A stretch of 10,701 bases of DNA from Clostridia bacterium (GTDB lineage: Bacteria; Bacillota; Sulfobacillia; SLMV01): NCBI GenBank assembly GCA_003554565.1, contig PWGR01000066.1, forward strand, positions 1-10,701. Reading direction: 5' to 3'. The translations under genes and the position numbers were made by a program. A model generated the notes under the pieces. It was given only the letters and a program-made list of their open reading frames with translations, had not been told where the DNA came from and did not search any database. Of this stretch, positions 1 through 6,339 are shown one piece after another. Position 1 is the first letter of the stretch. Every line of letters starts with the position of its first letter.

Positions 1-485
1 AGGCTGGTGGGGATGTCCCCGATATCCTCTACTGGATTGACGTTAAACCGGGATCCCTGAAAGAGTCTGACTTGGTTCTGGCTCAACGCCAGTATGTAGA
101 ATCTTCCGTCGCCGGTTGACAGCGGCAGGAGGGGGTTTATGTGAAAGCGTTCTCCTACCGTCACCAGCTGCGCGAAGCGCATGGGAACGCGGTAGTGCTG
201 AAAATCATCAGGATCCAGAAAGACAGCCAGCCCGTCACTCTGGTGCTGCCAGAAGATGGTGTCGCTCTCGAGGGCCTGTGCGGGGTGGAGAAATTCATCC
301 ACCTCCGCCGTGCGCAGGCCGAAGCGGATGAGATCCTTGCGCGCGCGTCGAAGGAGATTCTTGAAGGTGATGGCGTCCCCCTGAGTGTGCGCGCCGGTGC
401 GGTGAGTCGGCATGAACAGTGAGACTGCCGGACCCCCTTGGTAGTCCATAAGGGTTCGAATTCTGTTCATCGTCAATACATCCAT
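1..485 (-). CDS. baeRF-like protein (release-factor-like family), 5' part, cut by window edge
   Basis: The minus-strand frame is open from an ATG at 485-483 to the window edge, giving 161 visible residues with no stop. A Shine-Dalgarno GGGAGG (500-495 on the minus strand) sits 9 bases before the ATG. The protein starts MDVLTMNRIRTLMDYQ and contains PAVSLFMPTHRTG (about 19-31), FWQHQSDGLAVFLDP (about 79-93) and FYILALSQNQVRLFQGSRF (about 129-147). These blocks match, from memory, the N-terminal part of the bacterial archaeo-eukaryotic release-factor-like (baeRF) proteins, which are eRF1-like and of unproven function; a role at the ribosome is only inferred. It lies 135 bases downstream of the transporter on the same strand. 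The gap has a possible -10 (TATGAT, minus, 552-547) without a good -35, so co-transcription or its own promoter are both possible. The C-terminal part is outside the window. Coding nature is secure; the family name is less so. Confidence 0.7.
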   Translation of the reverse strand, partial: MDVLTMNRIRTLMDYQGGPAVSLFMPTHRTGAHTQGDAITFKNLLRRARKDLIRFGLRTAEVDEFLHPAQALESDTIFWQHQSDGLAVFLDPDDFQHYRVPMRFAQLVTVGERFHINPLLPLSTGDGRFYILALSQNQVRLFQGSRFNVNPVEDIGDIPTS

Positions 486-620
486 GTGCGCAGTCCTCCC
501 GTCTGACAGAGATGTCTCAGTGCCCGGCCCAAACCTGCAGAAGTCTATCATACTTCATCTTCTCCTTGCAGGAGTTAGAATCCTTCAGCCCGGCCGTCAG
601 TCAATCGGCATCGCCTCTGT

Positions 621-2360
621 CTACCAGCCCACAGGGAAAGTGGTGAGATCTATTCCCCAGGCCACCGGAAGCCAGAAATACGTGACCAGTGGCAGGAGGA
701 GGATGGTCATGATGGTCAAAAGCAGCCCGGCCTTCGCCATCTGTGGGATGGTAATGTACCGGCTGCCGAAAACCACCGCGTTTGGTGGGGTGCCGACGGG
801 AAGCAGAAAAGCAAAGGATCCGGCGGTGGCACAGGTGATCATCAGTGCATATGGATGAACCTGCATGGTCACGGCCATTGCCACCATCACCGGCAGCATC
901 ATGGAGACGGTTCCCGTATTGGAAGTGACGTTGGACAGAAGCACCACCAGCGCCACCACGGCAAGCATGATCACCAGCATGGGTACTCCGGCCAGACCGG
1001 CGAGGCGGCCGCCCACCCATTCGGACAGACCGGTTTCAGTGAAACCGGCGGCTATGGCTATTCCGGCCCCGAACAACAGAAGGATGCCCCAGGGGATCTC
1101 GACCGCGCTGTCCCAGTCCAGGAGAAACTCGCCCCGTCCAAAGTCCACCGGAATGAGAAACAGCACCACCGCGGCGACCACCGCGATCAGCGGGTCGGTC
1201 AGGCCCGGTATTAGATCCTGAAGCAGCAGGCTGCGGAAGATCCAGAGCAGGGCAACGCACACGAACACCGTACCTATCCGCTTCTCGGCCCTGCTCATGG
1301 AGCCGAGTGATTCCAGCTCTCGCCGCACCACTTCCTCGCCCCCCCTGATATGTCCCAGCTGCTTGATGGGGAAGGCGCGGACGAGGTAAGCCCACGCCAG
1401 CAGGGTGAATATCATGGCAATGGGAAATCCGTAGAGCAGCCACTGTGCAAAGGATATGTCCATATCAAACGTGCTGCCGACCACCGAGGCAAAGATCGCA
1501 TTCGGTGGCGTTCCGATCAGCGTGCCCACACCGCCGATGGTCGCGGAGTAGGCTATACCCAGCATCAGTGCGGTACCGAAAGAAAACTTCCCGAAGCCGG
1601 TTTCAATTCCCATGTTCTCACGGTTGACGAGGGTCGCGACCTGACCGATCACGGCCATCCCGATAGGAAGCATCATCATAGCGGTGGCGGTGTTGCTTAT
1701 CCACATGGAAAGAAAGGCAGTGGAGACCATAAAGCCGAGAATCAGCGTCGCCGGGTTGGTTCCCACCTTGTGGATTATCGTCAGCGCCAGGCGCCGGTGT
1801 AGATTCCAGCGCTGCATGCACACCGCGAGCATAAATCCACCGAGAAAGAGAAATACGTTTGGGTCGGCGTATCCCACCACTGTATCTTCAAACGAAACTA
1901 CGCCAGTCAGGGGAAACAGAATCAGCGGAAGCAGCGATGTGGCCGGAATGGGCAGCGCTTCCGTTACCCACCAGATTGCCACCCAGGCGGTAGAAGCTGC
2001 CGCTGAGCGCATCAGCGGGGTAAACGCCTCGCTGACCGGGAGAAAAAGCATCAGCAGCACGAAGGACACTGGGCCGAGGGTGAGCCCGACGCGCTCGCGC
2101 ATACCGTAGTCGGGCTGCCCGTCACCATCGGGCTCGGGGTCCGATCTGGGAGGGGTGGGACCGGGGGGAGACTCCCCGGGTCCATCCGACGACCTGTCGT
2201 CGTCGTTTTCCTCACCGTCATCGCCCGCGCCGCGAAATTCGATCTGAGCCTCATCCGAACAGGTCCTGTGGATCCAGTTCAGGGGATTTATTGTGGCCTT
2301 TGTCTTTTTGCCGCAGTGGTCGAGCATGCACCACAGCCCGCGCGCCGCGCTGGCGCTCAT
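621..2360 (-). CDS. SLC13/DASS family sodium-coupled dicarboxylate (or related anion) symporter
   Basis: A 579-residue membrane protein that probably imports di- or tricarboxylates (succinate, fumarate, malate) with sodium; the substrate cannot be fixed from sequence. It has the paired DASS repeats: SNT at 222-224 followed by GTPPN at 283-287, then SNVTSNT at 476-482 followed by GTPPN at 523-527. In the family these make the two sodium sites and the substrate site. Many hydrophobic segments run from about 96 to the C terminus. The start at 2360 is chosen because AGGGAGG lies about 9 bases upstream; an ATG 42 codons further upstream lies beyond the predicted promoter and has no family support. 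The first ~90 residues are a hydrophilic extension, with Cys at 11, 16 and 34 and then an acidic, Pro-rich stretch at about 45-85; family members of 450-500 residues lack it. M87 could be a shorter start but has no ribosome site. Neighbouring C4 enzymes support a dicarboxylate role. Confidence 0.92.
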   Translation of the reverse strand: MSASAARGLWCMLDHCGKKTKATINPLNWIHRTCSDEAQIEFRGAGDDGEENDDDRSSDGPGESPPGPTPPRSDPEPDGDGQPDYGMRERVGLTLGPVSFVLLMLFLPVSEAFTPLMRSAAASTAWVAIWWVTEALPIPATSLLPLILFPLTGVVSFEDTVVGYADPNVFLFLGGFMLAVCMQRWNLHRRLALTIIHKVGTNPATLILGFMVSTAFLSMWISNTATAMMMLPIGMAVIGQVATLVNRENMGIETGFGKFSFGTALMLGIAYSATIGGVGTLIGTPPNAIFASVVGSTFDMDISFAQWLLYGFPIAMIFTLLAWAYLVRAFPIKQLGHIRGGEEVVRRELESLGSMSRAEKRIGTVFVCVALLWIFRSLLLQDLIPGLTDPLIAVVAAVVLFLIPVDFGRGEFLLDWDSAVEIPWGILLLFGAGIAIAAGFTETGLSEWVGGRLAGLAGVPMLVIMLAVVALVVLLSNVTSNTGTVSMMLPVMVAMAVTMQVHPYALMITCATAGSFAFLLPVGTPPNAVVFGSRYITIPQMAKAGLLLTIMTILLLPLVTYFWLPVAWGIDLTTFPVGW

Positions 2361-2426
2361 AATTAACGTCCTCCCTAATGGCCACGGATTTTCCCTTCCG
2401 GTACCACACACTTCATCTCGCAAGGC

Positions 2427-2435
2427 ATTGTACCA
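2427..2435 (-). promoter_or_regulatory. Extended -10 promoter of the transporter gene
   Basis: Read on the minus strand, the sequence is TGG-TACAAT: a -10 hexamer with one mismatch to TATAAT, preceded by the TGn of an extended -10. No good -35 lies 16-18 bases upstream, which extended -10 promoters tolerate. Transcription would start near 2420, leaving a leader of about 60 bases before the ATG at 2360. Prediction from pattern only. Confidence 0.4.
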
Positions 2436-2481
2436 GAACCAACCCGGAAAAACGACCGCTCGAACGCGTATTTTTTCATTT

Positions 2482-2518
2482 ATCACAAGACAACTGCATT
2501 GAAGCTAGGTGTTGTGAT
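2482..2518. repeat. Inverted repeat, 7-base arms, upstream of the transporter promoter
   Basis: ATCACAA (2482-2488) and TTGTGAT (2512-2518) are perfect inverted copies separated by 23 bases. They lie about 60-100 bases upstream of the inferred transporter start site, where an activator would bind. The arms have the opposite order to a Rex operator (TTGTGA...TCACAA), so it is not a standard Rex box. It could equally be an element boundary or chance. Confidence 0.35.
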
Positions 2519-3013
2519 TCCCGTAACGAACTTTGCCGGATATAGTCTATCTTATCACCCCCGGGGGCGCAACAGTCTCCAGTTAGCAACCGCACTAACG
2601 TAAGGCGGTCGGAGATAGCCGCGTTCACTGTCCGTTAGCTTGCAGATCTATGGGAAAATGGAACTCGGAAGGCTGCTTAGTTCGACCTTCGGGCCAACAG
2701 GCGTCCCCACAGGCGGAATTCGTTGCCCAGGCCGTGTGCGGGAGGCATAAAGTGAACGCATGTGAAGAAGCACACAGCCGGTTGCTCACTAACGCAATAG
2801 GCTGGCATGTGGGTAGCTTGACATTATGAACACACATTCGCCCTTTCTTGCCTTCACCGCTGCCGCTCTGGAAGTCACCGCGCTGTTGCCCCGCAGAAGC
2901 ATTATCCATCAATGGGAGCAACTGACAGTATGCCCTGCACGGCGGGCGGTGGTCGCCCGGAGTGAGGGTTAGCTTAGTAGTACTTAACGATATGGGATGA
3001 AAATCAATGAGTA
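2487..3013. other. Long intergenic region without a convincing gene
   Basis: About 520 bases between the divergent transporter and DUF3870 genes. The only long reading frame is on the minus strand (2921-2625, 98 codons). It has no family-like sequence, no clear ribosome site and irregular codon choice. A CCCCCGGGGG palindrome lies at 2558-2567, and TATAGT at 2541-2546 is a possible plus-strand -10 without a good -35. The rest is dominated by complementary segments, listed separately as a candidate structured RNA. No transposase or reverse-transcriptase fragment could be read in any frame. Confidence 0.6.
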
Positions 3014-3116
3014 ATGCGGAGAAGGAGTTTATACTACTATGTAGAACTACGAATAAAGGACACTGAGTTACGCCACATTGTCAGCAGGGTTTCGACTGGG
3101 GGAAGGAGTGGCGAAC
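2571..3116 (+). ncRNA. Candidate structured RNA of unknown class
   Basis: Several helices can be drawn by eye. (1) 2576-2580 pairs with 2611-2615, enclosing 2582-2586/2595-2599. (2) A long-range helix joins 2731-2742 to 2933-2943, with 11 pairs and one bulge. (3) Inside it, 2771-2779 pairs with 2800-2811 (9 pairs, 3-base bulge), topped by 2781-2785/2794-2798 with loop TCACTAAC. (4) Also inside, 2885-2892 pairs with 2914-2922 (8 pairs, one bulge). (5) The hairpin CGGGCG-GTGGT-CGCCCG lies at 2943-2959. (6) 2975-2982 pairs with 3032-3039 (8 pairs). (7) 3067-3076 pairs with 3108-3116 (9 pairs, one bulge). Helices 2 and 3 include G-U pairs that would be A-C mismatches on the other strand, which favours plus-strand transcription. 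I cannot assign it to a known class. A decayed group II intron or another large ornate RNA is possible, but no domain V was found. The ends are uncertain. Confidence 0.4.
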
Positions 3117-3490
3117 CTATACCGGGCGCCCGACAGAGTAAGGGACAGAGGCAGAAAGGGAAACGGTATCCGGACACGATATTTATTCCGGGTTACGCCA
3201 AGCTGCCAGATGGAATCACCGCCCGGGAGATATTCTCGGTAGTCGGGATCGGACTGGAGATTGACGGCGAAATGGGAGTTATTGTGGCCGCCGACTGCAC
3301 CCTGGCGACTGACGTGGCGCGCCGTTTCTTCTCCAAGATAGTGGAAGGAAAGAAACTGATTGAGGACTTTGAACATATGGTGAAGGAAGTGGAAACCAGG
3401 TACCACGGCAACGCCCAGAAGTCTCTGATCAGTGCCCTGCGAATCGCCCGCGACAAGTATATGGTGTACAGGGAAAAAATCAGTCAGTAA
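3014..3490 (+). CDS. DUF3870 domain protein (start uncertain)
   Basis: A 158-residue reading frame. Residues ~52-150 match the DUF3870 family as I remember it: YPDTIFIPGYAKLPDGITA, then the VVGIGLEID block, VAADCTLATDVARRFF and YHGNAQKSLISALRIARDKY. The family is small (about 100 residues), occurs mostly in Firmicutes and has no known function. The first ~51 residues are Arg/Lys-rich and not family-like; they lie in the candidate structured RNA. ATG 3014 is the only canonical start in frame, since a stop (3008-3010) precedes it. The good Shine-Dalgarno GGAGAAGGAG lies just downstream of that ATG (3017-3026) and so cannot serve it. The real start is therefore unclear: a non-standard codon near 3165, or a genuine N-terminal extension. 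It is followed by a leader and terminator and then the fumarase genes, so it may be linked to C4 metabolism. Confidence 0.75.
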   Translation: MRRRSLYYYVELRIKDTELRHIVSRVSTGGRSGEPIPGARQSKGQRQKGKRYPDTIFIPGYAKLPDGITAREIFSVVGIGLEIDGEMGVIVAADCTLATDVARRFFSKIVEGKKLIEDFEHMVKEVETRYHGNAQKSLISALRIARDKYMVYREKISQ

Positions 3491-3502
3491 CACCGTTCTG
3501 GA

Positions 3503-3624
3503 CGGAGTATCTCCGGGTTTATCCGAAAGGATCGGTGGCCGTCAGAAACCCCGGCTGTCGGGCAGCCCCCGACGGCGGAAAGGGATGATGAGCCGGCCCA
3601 AGCAGCATCTGGGGCTGGCTTTTT
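3503..3624 (+). promoter_or_regulatory. Structured leader with possible attenuator before fumarase
   Basis: After the DUF3870 stop there is CGGAG-TAT-CTCCG (3503-3515). A possible three-way junction follows: CCGGGTTT (3513-3520) pairs with AAACCCCGG (3546-3554, one bulged C), enclosing ATCC-GAAA-GGAT (3521-3532) and CGG-TGG-CCG (3533-3541). Next comes the hairpin GTCGGG (3557-3562)/CCCGAC (3568-3573), then the terminator. CAGCCCC (3563-3569) is perfectly complementary to GGGGCTG (3611-3617), the 3' arm of the terminator, so it could act as an antiterminator. GCCGTC (3538-3543) and GACGGC (3571-3576) offer a further alternative pairing. Not recognised as a known riboswitch class. Confidence 0.4.
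3591..3624 (+). terminator. Intrinsic terminator before the fumarase operon
   Basis: AGCCGGCCC (3591-3599) pairs with GGGCTGGCT (3612-3620), nine pairs with one G-U and a loop of about 12 bases, followed by a T run (3620-3624). It ends the DUF3870 transcript or acts as an attenuator. Only about 20 bases remain between it and the fumarase ribosome site, too few for a complete promoter. Confidence 0.75.
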
Positions 3625-3644
3625 GTGTTGTGTGGACGTGTAAG

Positions 3645-3652
3645 AAAGGAGG
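3645..3652 (+). promoter_or_regulatory. Ribosome site that decides the fumarase alpha start
   Basis: AAAGGAGG touches the ATG at 3653 with no spacer, which would not work as a start. It lies 6 bases before the in-frame GTG at 3659, an ideal distance. The GTG is therefore the likelier start. Confidence 0.65.
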
Positions 3653-3658
3653 ATGAAG

Positions 3659-4504
3659 GTGAGAGAACTCGACGTAGAACAGGTGAAAGAGACGGTCAGT
3701 GATCTTTGTGTGCAGGCCAACTACCACCTGCCCGGCGACGTCTTGGAGGTGCTGCAGAGAGCCGCAGATGAGGAAGAAGAGTCCCCGGTCGGCCGCGAGG
3801 TGCTGGAGCTGATAATTGACAACGCTGAGACCGCCGCGGACGAGAAAATGCCCATCTGTCAGGATACCGGTTCGGCGGTGATATTCCTCGATATCGGTCA
3901 GGATGTTCACTTCGTTGGCGGAGACCTGGAGGAGGCCATCAACCGGGGAGTGGCCGAGGGCTACGAGCGCGGCTACCTGCGGAAGTCGATGACGGAGGAT
4001 CCCTTCGAACGGGACAACACCGGCGATAACACGCCGGCGATTATTCACACCCAGATCGTGCCCGGGGATCAGGTAAAGATAGCACTGGCTCCCAAGGGGG
4101 GCGGCGCCGAGAACATGAGTGCTGCGCGCGGCCTTACCCCGGCGGACGGCCCGGACGGGGTGAAGGATTTCGTAGTCGACACCGTAAGTAGCGCCGGATC
4201 CAACCCCTGCCCGCCCATTGTCGTGGGCGTGGGGGTGGGCAGCACCCTGGAGAAGGCGGTGCTTCTGGCCAAAAAGTCGCTTCTGCGACCCCTCAGACAG
4301 CCTCACCCGCGAGAGCACATAGCCGAGCTGGAGAGGCAGACGCTGGCGGCGGTGAACGATCTGGGGATCGGCCCGCAGGGGCTCGGGGGGCGCACAACCG
4401 CCCTGGCCGTGCATATCGAGCCCCATTCGTCACACATCGCCTCGCTTCTGGCCGCTGTAAACATCCAGTGCCACGCCGCGCGGCACGCGGAAGCCATACT
4501 GTAG
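3659..4504 (+). CDS. fumA: Fumarate hydratase class I, alpha (N-terminal) subunit
   Basis: With the beta subunit this forms the iron-sulfur fumarase that interconverts fumarate and malate in the cytoplasm. From the GTG at 3659 it is 281 residues, the usual length for the two-subunit form; the ATG at 3653 would add two residues. The three cluster cysteines are visible in their expected contexts: MPICQDTGS (about residue 67), SNPCPPIVVGVG (about 184) and NIQCHAARH (about 271). They hold a [4Fe-4S] cluster whose fourth iron binds the substrate. The family block GDNTPAIIHTQIVPGD (about 122-137) and KGGGAENMS (about 146-154) are intact. The beta gene follows 13 bases after the stop. The related L-tartrate dehydratase TtdA is an alternative by homology alone, but the malic enzyme context favours fumarase. 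Confidence 0.94.
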   Translation: MRELDVEQVKETVSDLCVQANYHLPGDVLEVLQRAADEEEESPVGREVLELIIDNAETAADEKMPICQDTGSAVIFLDIGQDVHFVGGDLEEAINRGVAEGYERGYLRKSMTEDPFERDNTGDNTPAIIHTQIVPGDQVKIALAPKGGGAENMSAARGLTPADGPDGVKDFVVDTVSSAGSNPCPPIVVGVGVGSTLEKAVLLAKKSLLRPLRQPHPREHIAELERQTLAAVNDLGIGPQGLGGRTTALAVHIEPHSSHIASLLAAVNIQCHAARHAEAIL

Positions 4505-4517
4505 GAGGTGACGAAAA

Positions 4518-5066
4518 ATGGAAAAGCAAATTGCGGCACCACTGACCGACCGCGATATTGAATCGCTGGAGGCCGGGGATAAGGTCCTGATTAACGGCGT
4601 GATATATACCGGCCGCGATGCCGCGCACAAGCGCCTCGTGGAGACGCTCGAACGCGGCGAGGACCTTCCAGTGGACCTGCAGGGACAGATCATCTACTAC
4701 GTCGGCCCGTGCCCGGCAAAACCCGGCGATCCCATCGGATCGGCCGGTCCCACTACCAGCGGCAGGATGGATGTCTACACTCCGACGATGCTGGAGGTCG
4801 GGCTGCGGGGCATGATCGGCAAGGGCAACCGTTCGGACGAGGTTGTAGAGGCGATCAAGGAGTACAAGGGAGTCTACCTGCTGGCCATCGGCGGGGCCGG
4901 CGCACTGCTGGCAAAGTGCGTGAACAAGGCGGAGGTCGTGGCCTACGAGGAGCTGGGTCCGGAGGCCATCTTCCGGCTGGAAGTTGAGGATTTTCCGGTC
5001 GTGGTGGGAGTAGATGCGGCCGGCAATGACATCTATGTAAAGGGGCGCGAGGAGTACGCCCGCTGA
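4518..5066 (+). CDS. fumB: Fumarate hydratase class I, beta (C-terminal) subunit
   Basis: A 182-residue partner of the alpha subunit that completes the active site. Visible family blocks are the opening PLTDRDIESLEAGDKVLINGV, then YVGPCPAKPGDPIGSAGPTTS (61-81), the DVYTPTMLEVGLRGMIGKG stretch (85-103), and LAIGGAGALLAKCVNKAEVV (122-141) with EELGPEAIFRLEVEDFPV after it. Length is normal and no block is missing. The start is clear: AGGAGGTGACG precedes the ATG at 4518. The malic enzyme gene starts 17 bases after its stop, so the three are almost certainly one transcript. TtdB of tartrate dehydratase is the homologous alternative, less likely here. Confidence 0.94.
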   Translation: MEKQIAAPLTDRDIESLEAGDKVLINGVIYTGRDAAHKRLVETLERGEDLPVDLQGQIIYYVGPCPAKPGDPIGSAGPTTSGRMDVYTPTMLEVGLRGMIGKGNRSDEVVEAIKEYKGVYLLAIGGAGALLAKCVNKAEVVAYEELGPEAIFRLEVEDFPVVVGVDAAGNDIYVKGREEYAR

Positions 5067-5083
5067 GGGAGGGAGAGATTGCG

Positions 5084-6328
5084 GTGTCCGTAAGAGACGA
5101 GGCGCTGAAGCTTCACAGAGAAAATGTAGGCAAGATTGAGGTAATCAGCAAGGTACCGGTCAACACGCGCGACGACATGACGCTGGCTTACACTCCCGGC
5201 GTCGCAGAGCCGTGCAAGGAGATCGCCGAGGATCCCGACATGCTTTATGAGTACACGAACAAGTCGAATCTGGTGGCAGTGGTCTCCGACGGCTCGGCGG
5301 TTTTAGGTCTGGGCAACATCGGCGGCGGTGCGTCCATGCCGGTGATGGAGGGCAAGTGCGTTCTGTTCAAGTGTTTCGGCGGGGTGGATGCGTTCCCCAT
5401 CTGTGTCAACACGCAGAACGTAGACGATGTTGTGAACCTGGTGAAGTGGTTGGAGCCGACATTTGGCGGTGTGAATCTTGAAGACATAGCGGCTCCGAAC
5501 TGTTTTGAGGTGGAGGATCGTCTGAAGAAGGAGACGAACCTTCCCATATTTCATGATGATCAGCACGGTACCGCGGTGGTGGTTCTGGCGGCGATATTCA
5601 ATGCATTGAAAGTGGTCAAAAAGGAGATCGGCGAGGTCAGCGTATCGCTGGTCGGAGCCGGTGCCGCCGGCGTGGCGACGGCGAAGCTGTTGCTGGACCT
5701 CGGCGTTGATGATGTGATTCTGGTTGATCGACTTGGTATCGTGCACGAGGGTCGCACGGAGGGCATGAACCCGGCGAAGGAGGAGATGGCCCGCCGCACC
5801 AACAAGGAGGGTCGCACGGGTTCTCTGGCGGATGCGATGGTTGACACGGACATTTTCATAGGTCTTTCCGGTCCGGAGTTGGTGGACAGCGACATGGTGT
5901 CCAGCATGAAGGATGACGCGATAGTGTTCGCCATGGCCAACCCGGTTCCGGAGATATACCCCGATGATGCTGCAGCCGGTGGTGCCCGGGTGATAGGTAC
6001 CGGTCGTTCTGATTTTCCCAACCAGATCAACAACGTGCTCGGCTTCCCGGGTATTCTGCGCGGTGCCCTCGATGTCCGTTCGACGGACATCAACGAGGAG
6101 ATGAAGATAGCCTCTGCGCGTGCTCTCGCCGACGTCATTGAGGAGTCGGAGTTGCACGAGGAGTTTATCATCGCGGAGAGTTTCGATCGTCGTGTGGTCC
6201 CGGCGATAGCGGCCGAGGTAGCCAGGGCGGCCATGGACACCGGTGTGGCGCGGATCGAGCGCGACCCGGACGAGATAGCCGCCAAGGCAGAGAAGCTGGT
6301 GGAGAAGGCGAATCGCTTTTTTGATTGA
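5084..6328 (+). CDS. Malic enzyme, probably NAD-dependent (oxaloacetate-decarboxylating)
   Basis: Converts L-malate and NAD(P)+ to pyruvate, CO2 and NAD(P)H in the cytoplasm; 414 residues, typical of the short bacterial form without the phosphotransacetylase-like tail. Visible are YTPGVAEPCKEI (36-47, catalytic Tyr36), GLGNIGG (75-81), MEGK with the likely catalytic Lys91, the metal residues E132-D133 and D158-D159 in FHDDQHGT, the nucleotide loop GAGAAGVA (191-198), AMANPVPEI (283-291) and FPNQINNVLGFPGI (311-324). An Asp (D215) at the end of the second Rossmann strand suggests NAD rather than NADP; this is an inference. The start is the GTG at 5084 after a GAGGGAGGGAGAG ribosome site. With the fumarase just upstream it forms a fumarate-malate-pyruvate route. 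Confidence 0.95.
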   Translation: MSVRDEALKLHRENVGKIEVISKVPVNTRDDMTLAYTPGVAEPCKEIAEDPDMLYEYTNKSNLVAVVSDGSAVLGLGNIGGGASMPVMEGKCVLFKCFGGVDAFPICVNTQNVDDVVNLVKWLEPTFGGVNLEDIAAPNCFEVEDRLKKETNLPIFHDDQHGTAVVVLAAIFNALKVVKKEIGEVSVSLVGAGAAGVATAKLLLDLGVDDVILVDRLGIVHEGRTEGMNPAKEEMARRTNKEGRTGSLADAMVDTDIFIGLSGPELVDSDMVSSMKDDAIVFAMANPVPEIYPDDAAAGGARVIGTGRSDFPNQINNVLGFPGILRGALDVRSTDINEEMKIASARALADVIEESELHEEFIIAESFDRRVVPAIAAEVARAAMDTGVARIERDPDEIAAKAEKLVEKANRFFD

Positions 6329-6339
6329 GGTCAGAGTGC

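Noticed and set aside
141..422. Plus-strand 93-codon frame with GTG start and AGGAGGGGG upstream, and the open frame 3-119 before it
   Set aside because: The opposite strand carries a longer continuous frame with recognisable protein blocks and its own ribosome site; the plus frames match no family.
484..2109. Several plus-strand frames opposite the transporter (484-858, 855-1214, 1350-1802, 1684-2109)
   Set aside because: They are antisense shadows of a well-supported DASS transporter with complete motifs, and look low in complexity (His/Arg/Gly-rich).
2482..2518. Rex redox-regulator operator
   Set aside because: The half-sites are TCACAA then TTGTGA, the reverse order of the Rex consensus, with a spacer that is too long.
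2818..2846. TTGACA at 2818-2823 as a plus-strand -35
   Set aside because: No acceptable -10 lies 16-18 bases downstream, and the hexamer is within the proposed structured RNA.
2625..2921. Minus-strand 98-codon frame in the long intergenic region
   Set aside because: No family resemblance, no ribosome site and irregular codon use; it lies inside the region of nested complementary segments.
2571..3160. Intact group II intron with maturase
   Set aside because: No domain V-like hairpin and no reverse-transcriptase reading frame could be found; only a remnant remains possible.
5747..5819. 13-base direct repeat GAGGGTCGCACGG, 60 bases apart in the malic enzyme gene
   Set aside because: Both copies code for EGRT in a normal part of the protein; probably chance reuse of codons.
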